Notes under the pieces: model-generated
What the model was told of the DNA's origin: nothing
Database searches by the model: none
The model's input: only the letters and a program-made list of their open reading frames with translations
Shown here: in pieces, positions 63,962 to 64,000 of the stretch
Layout: each line of letters opens with the position of its first letter
How positions within the stretch are numbered: the first letter of the stretch is position 1
Translations under genes and position numbers: made by a program
DNA from: JBDLRH01 sp039800165
GTDB taxonomy: Bacteria; Pseudomonadota; Gammaproteobacteria; Burkholderiales; Burkholderiaceae_C
Length of the DNA stretch: 64,000 nucleotides
Assembly: GCA_039800165.1 (NCBI GenBank)
Contig: JBDLRH010000015.1
Location: 1-64,000 of the forward strand
Reading direction: 5' to 3'

Positions 63962-64000
63962 GGATGACCCCGCGCAAGCGCTGCGTCGGGCCGGGCGCGC

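Overview
The window is GC-rich, densely coded bacterial chromosome. It looks like a betaproteobacterium of the order Burkholderiales, probably close to Comamonadaceae or the Rubrivivax/Leptothrix group. The support is a Comamonas-type porin, two Bug-type solute-binding proteins, a Burkholderiales-style gsp cluster, a groESL operon under a perfect CIRCE element, and a tal-pgi pair. No tRNA, rRNA, CRISPR array or complete insertion sequence was seen. All functions are inferred from the sequence alone.

Region 1 (1-19.2 kb, all minus strand, so transcription runs from 19.1 kb down to 1). This is the most notable part: a long nitrogen-scavenging gene run. It starts with allophanate hydrolase (atzF), then a NitT/TauT-type ABC transporter, then an AtzG/AtzE-type (HpxX/HpxY) amidase and an HpxZ/AtzH protein. 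Next come a BMP-family ABC transporter (binding protein, two permeases, double ATPase) interleaved with formamidase (amiF), a probable biuret hydrolase (biuH) and a second BiuH/TrtA-like cysteine hydrolase. The run ends with a GntR/FCD regulator. Downstream on the same strand are a cysteine-less glutaredoxin-like gene, gntK, gnd, an HpxW-like Ntn-hydrolase and yaeQ. Upstream of atzF three signals are stacked: a sigma-54 promoter (GG-N10-GC), a 16-bp GntR-type palindrome over the predicted transcription start, and a near-consensus NtrC dyad. Read together they suggest import of a ureide, biuret or triuret-like compound and its stepwise conversion to ammonia and CO2, induced by substrate and by nitrogen limitation. 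No ring-opening enzyme is present, so the starting compound is unknown.

Region 2 (19.3-29.8 kb). A glutathione peroxidase converges on a five-gene minus-strand operon: Rieske oxygenase, MFS transporter, SAM methyltransferase, DSD1-family PLP enzyme and RidA-family protein. It has a recognisable promoter and an operator-like palindrome, and its substrate is unknown. Then come an orphan Rap1a/Tai-like secreted protein, a Tat-type intradiol dioxygenase coupled to a methyltransferase, and a P-type ATPase.

Region 3 (29.7-42.3 kb). Type II secretion cluster: gspG-H-I-J-K-L-M-N-D-E on the minus strand with gspC divergent. gspF is not in the window. gspC is followed by a cNMP/CBS/DUF294 protein and a DEDDh exonuclease. 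The exonuclease start codon lies against an AT-rich REP-like palindrome.

Region 4 (42.3-59 kb). ilvA, an OsmC protein, coq7, a porin with a strong terminator and a DUF3047 lipoprotein. Then a peptide-type ABC operon in which an M20 amidohydrolase and a second binding protein sit between the two permeases, an alpha/beta hydrolase with a Bug protein, and a second Bug gene.

Region 5 (59-64 kb). Transaldolase and glucose-6-phosphate isomerase, a bidirectional terminator, then groEL and groES (minus strand) separated by an unusually long, repeat-like spacer.
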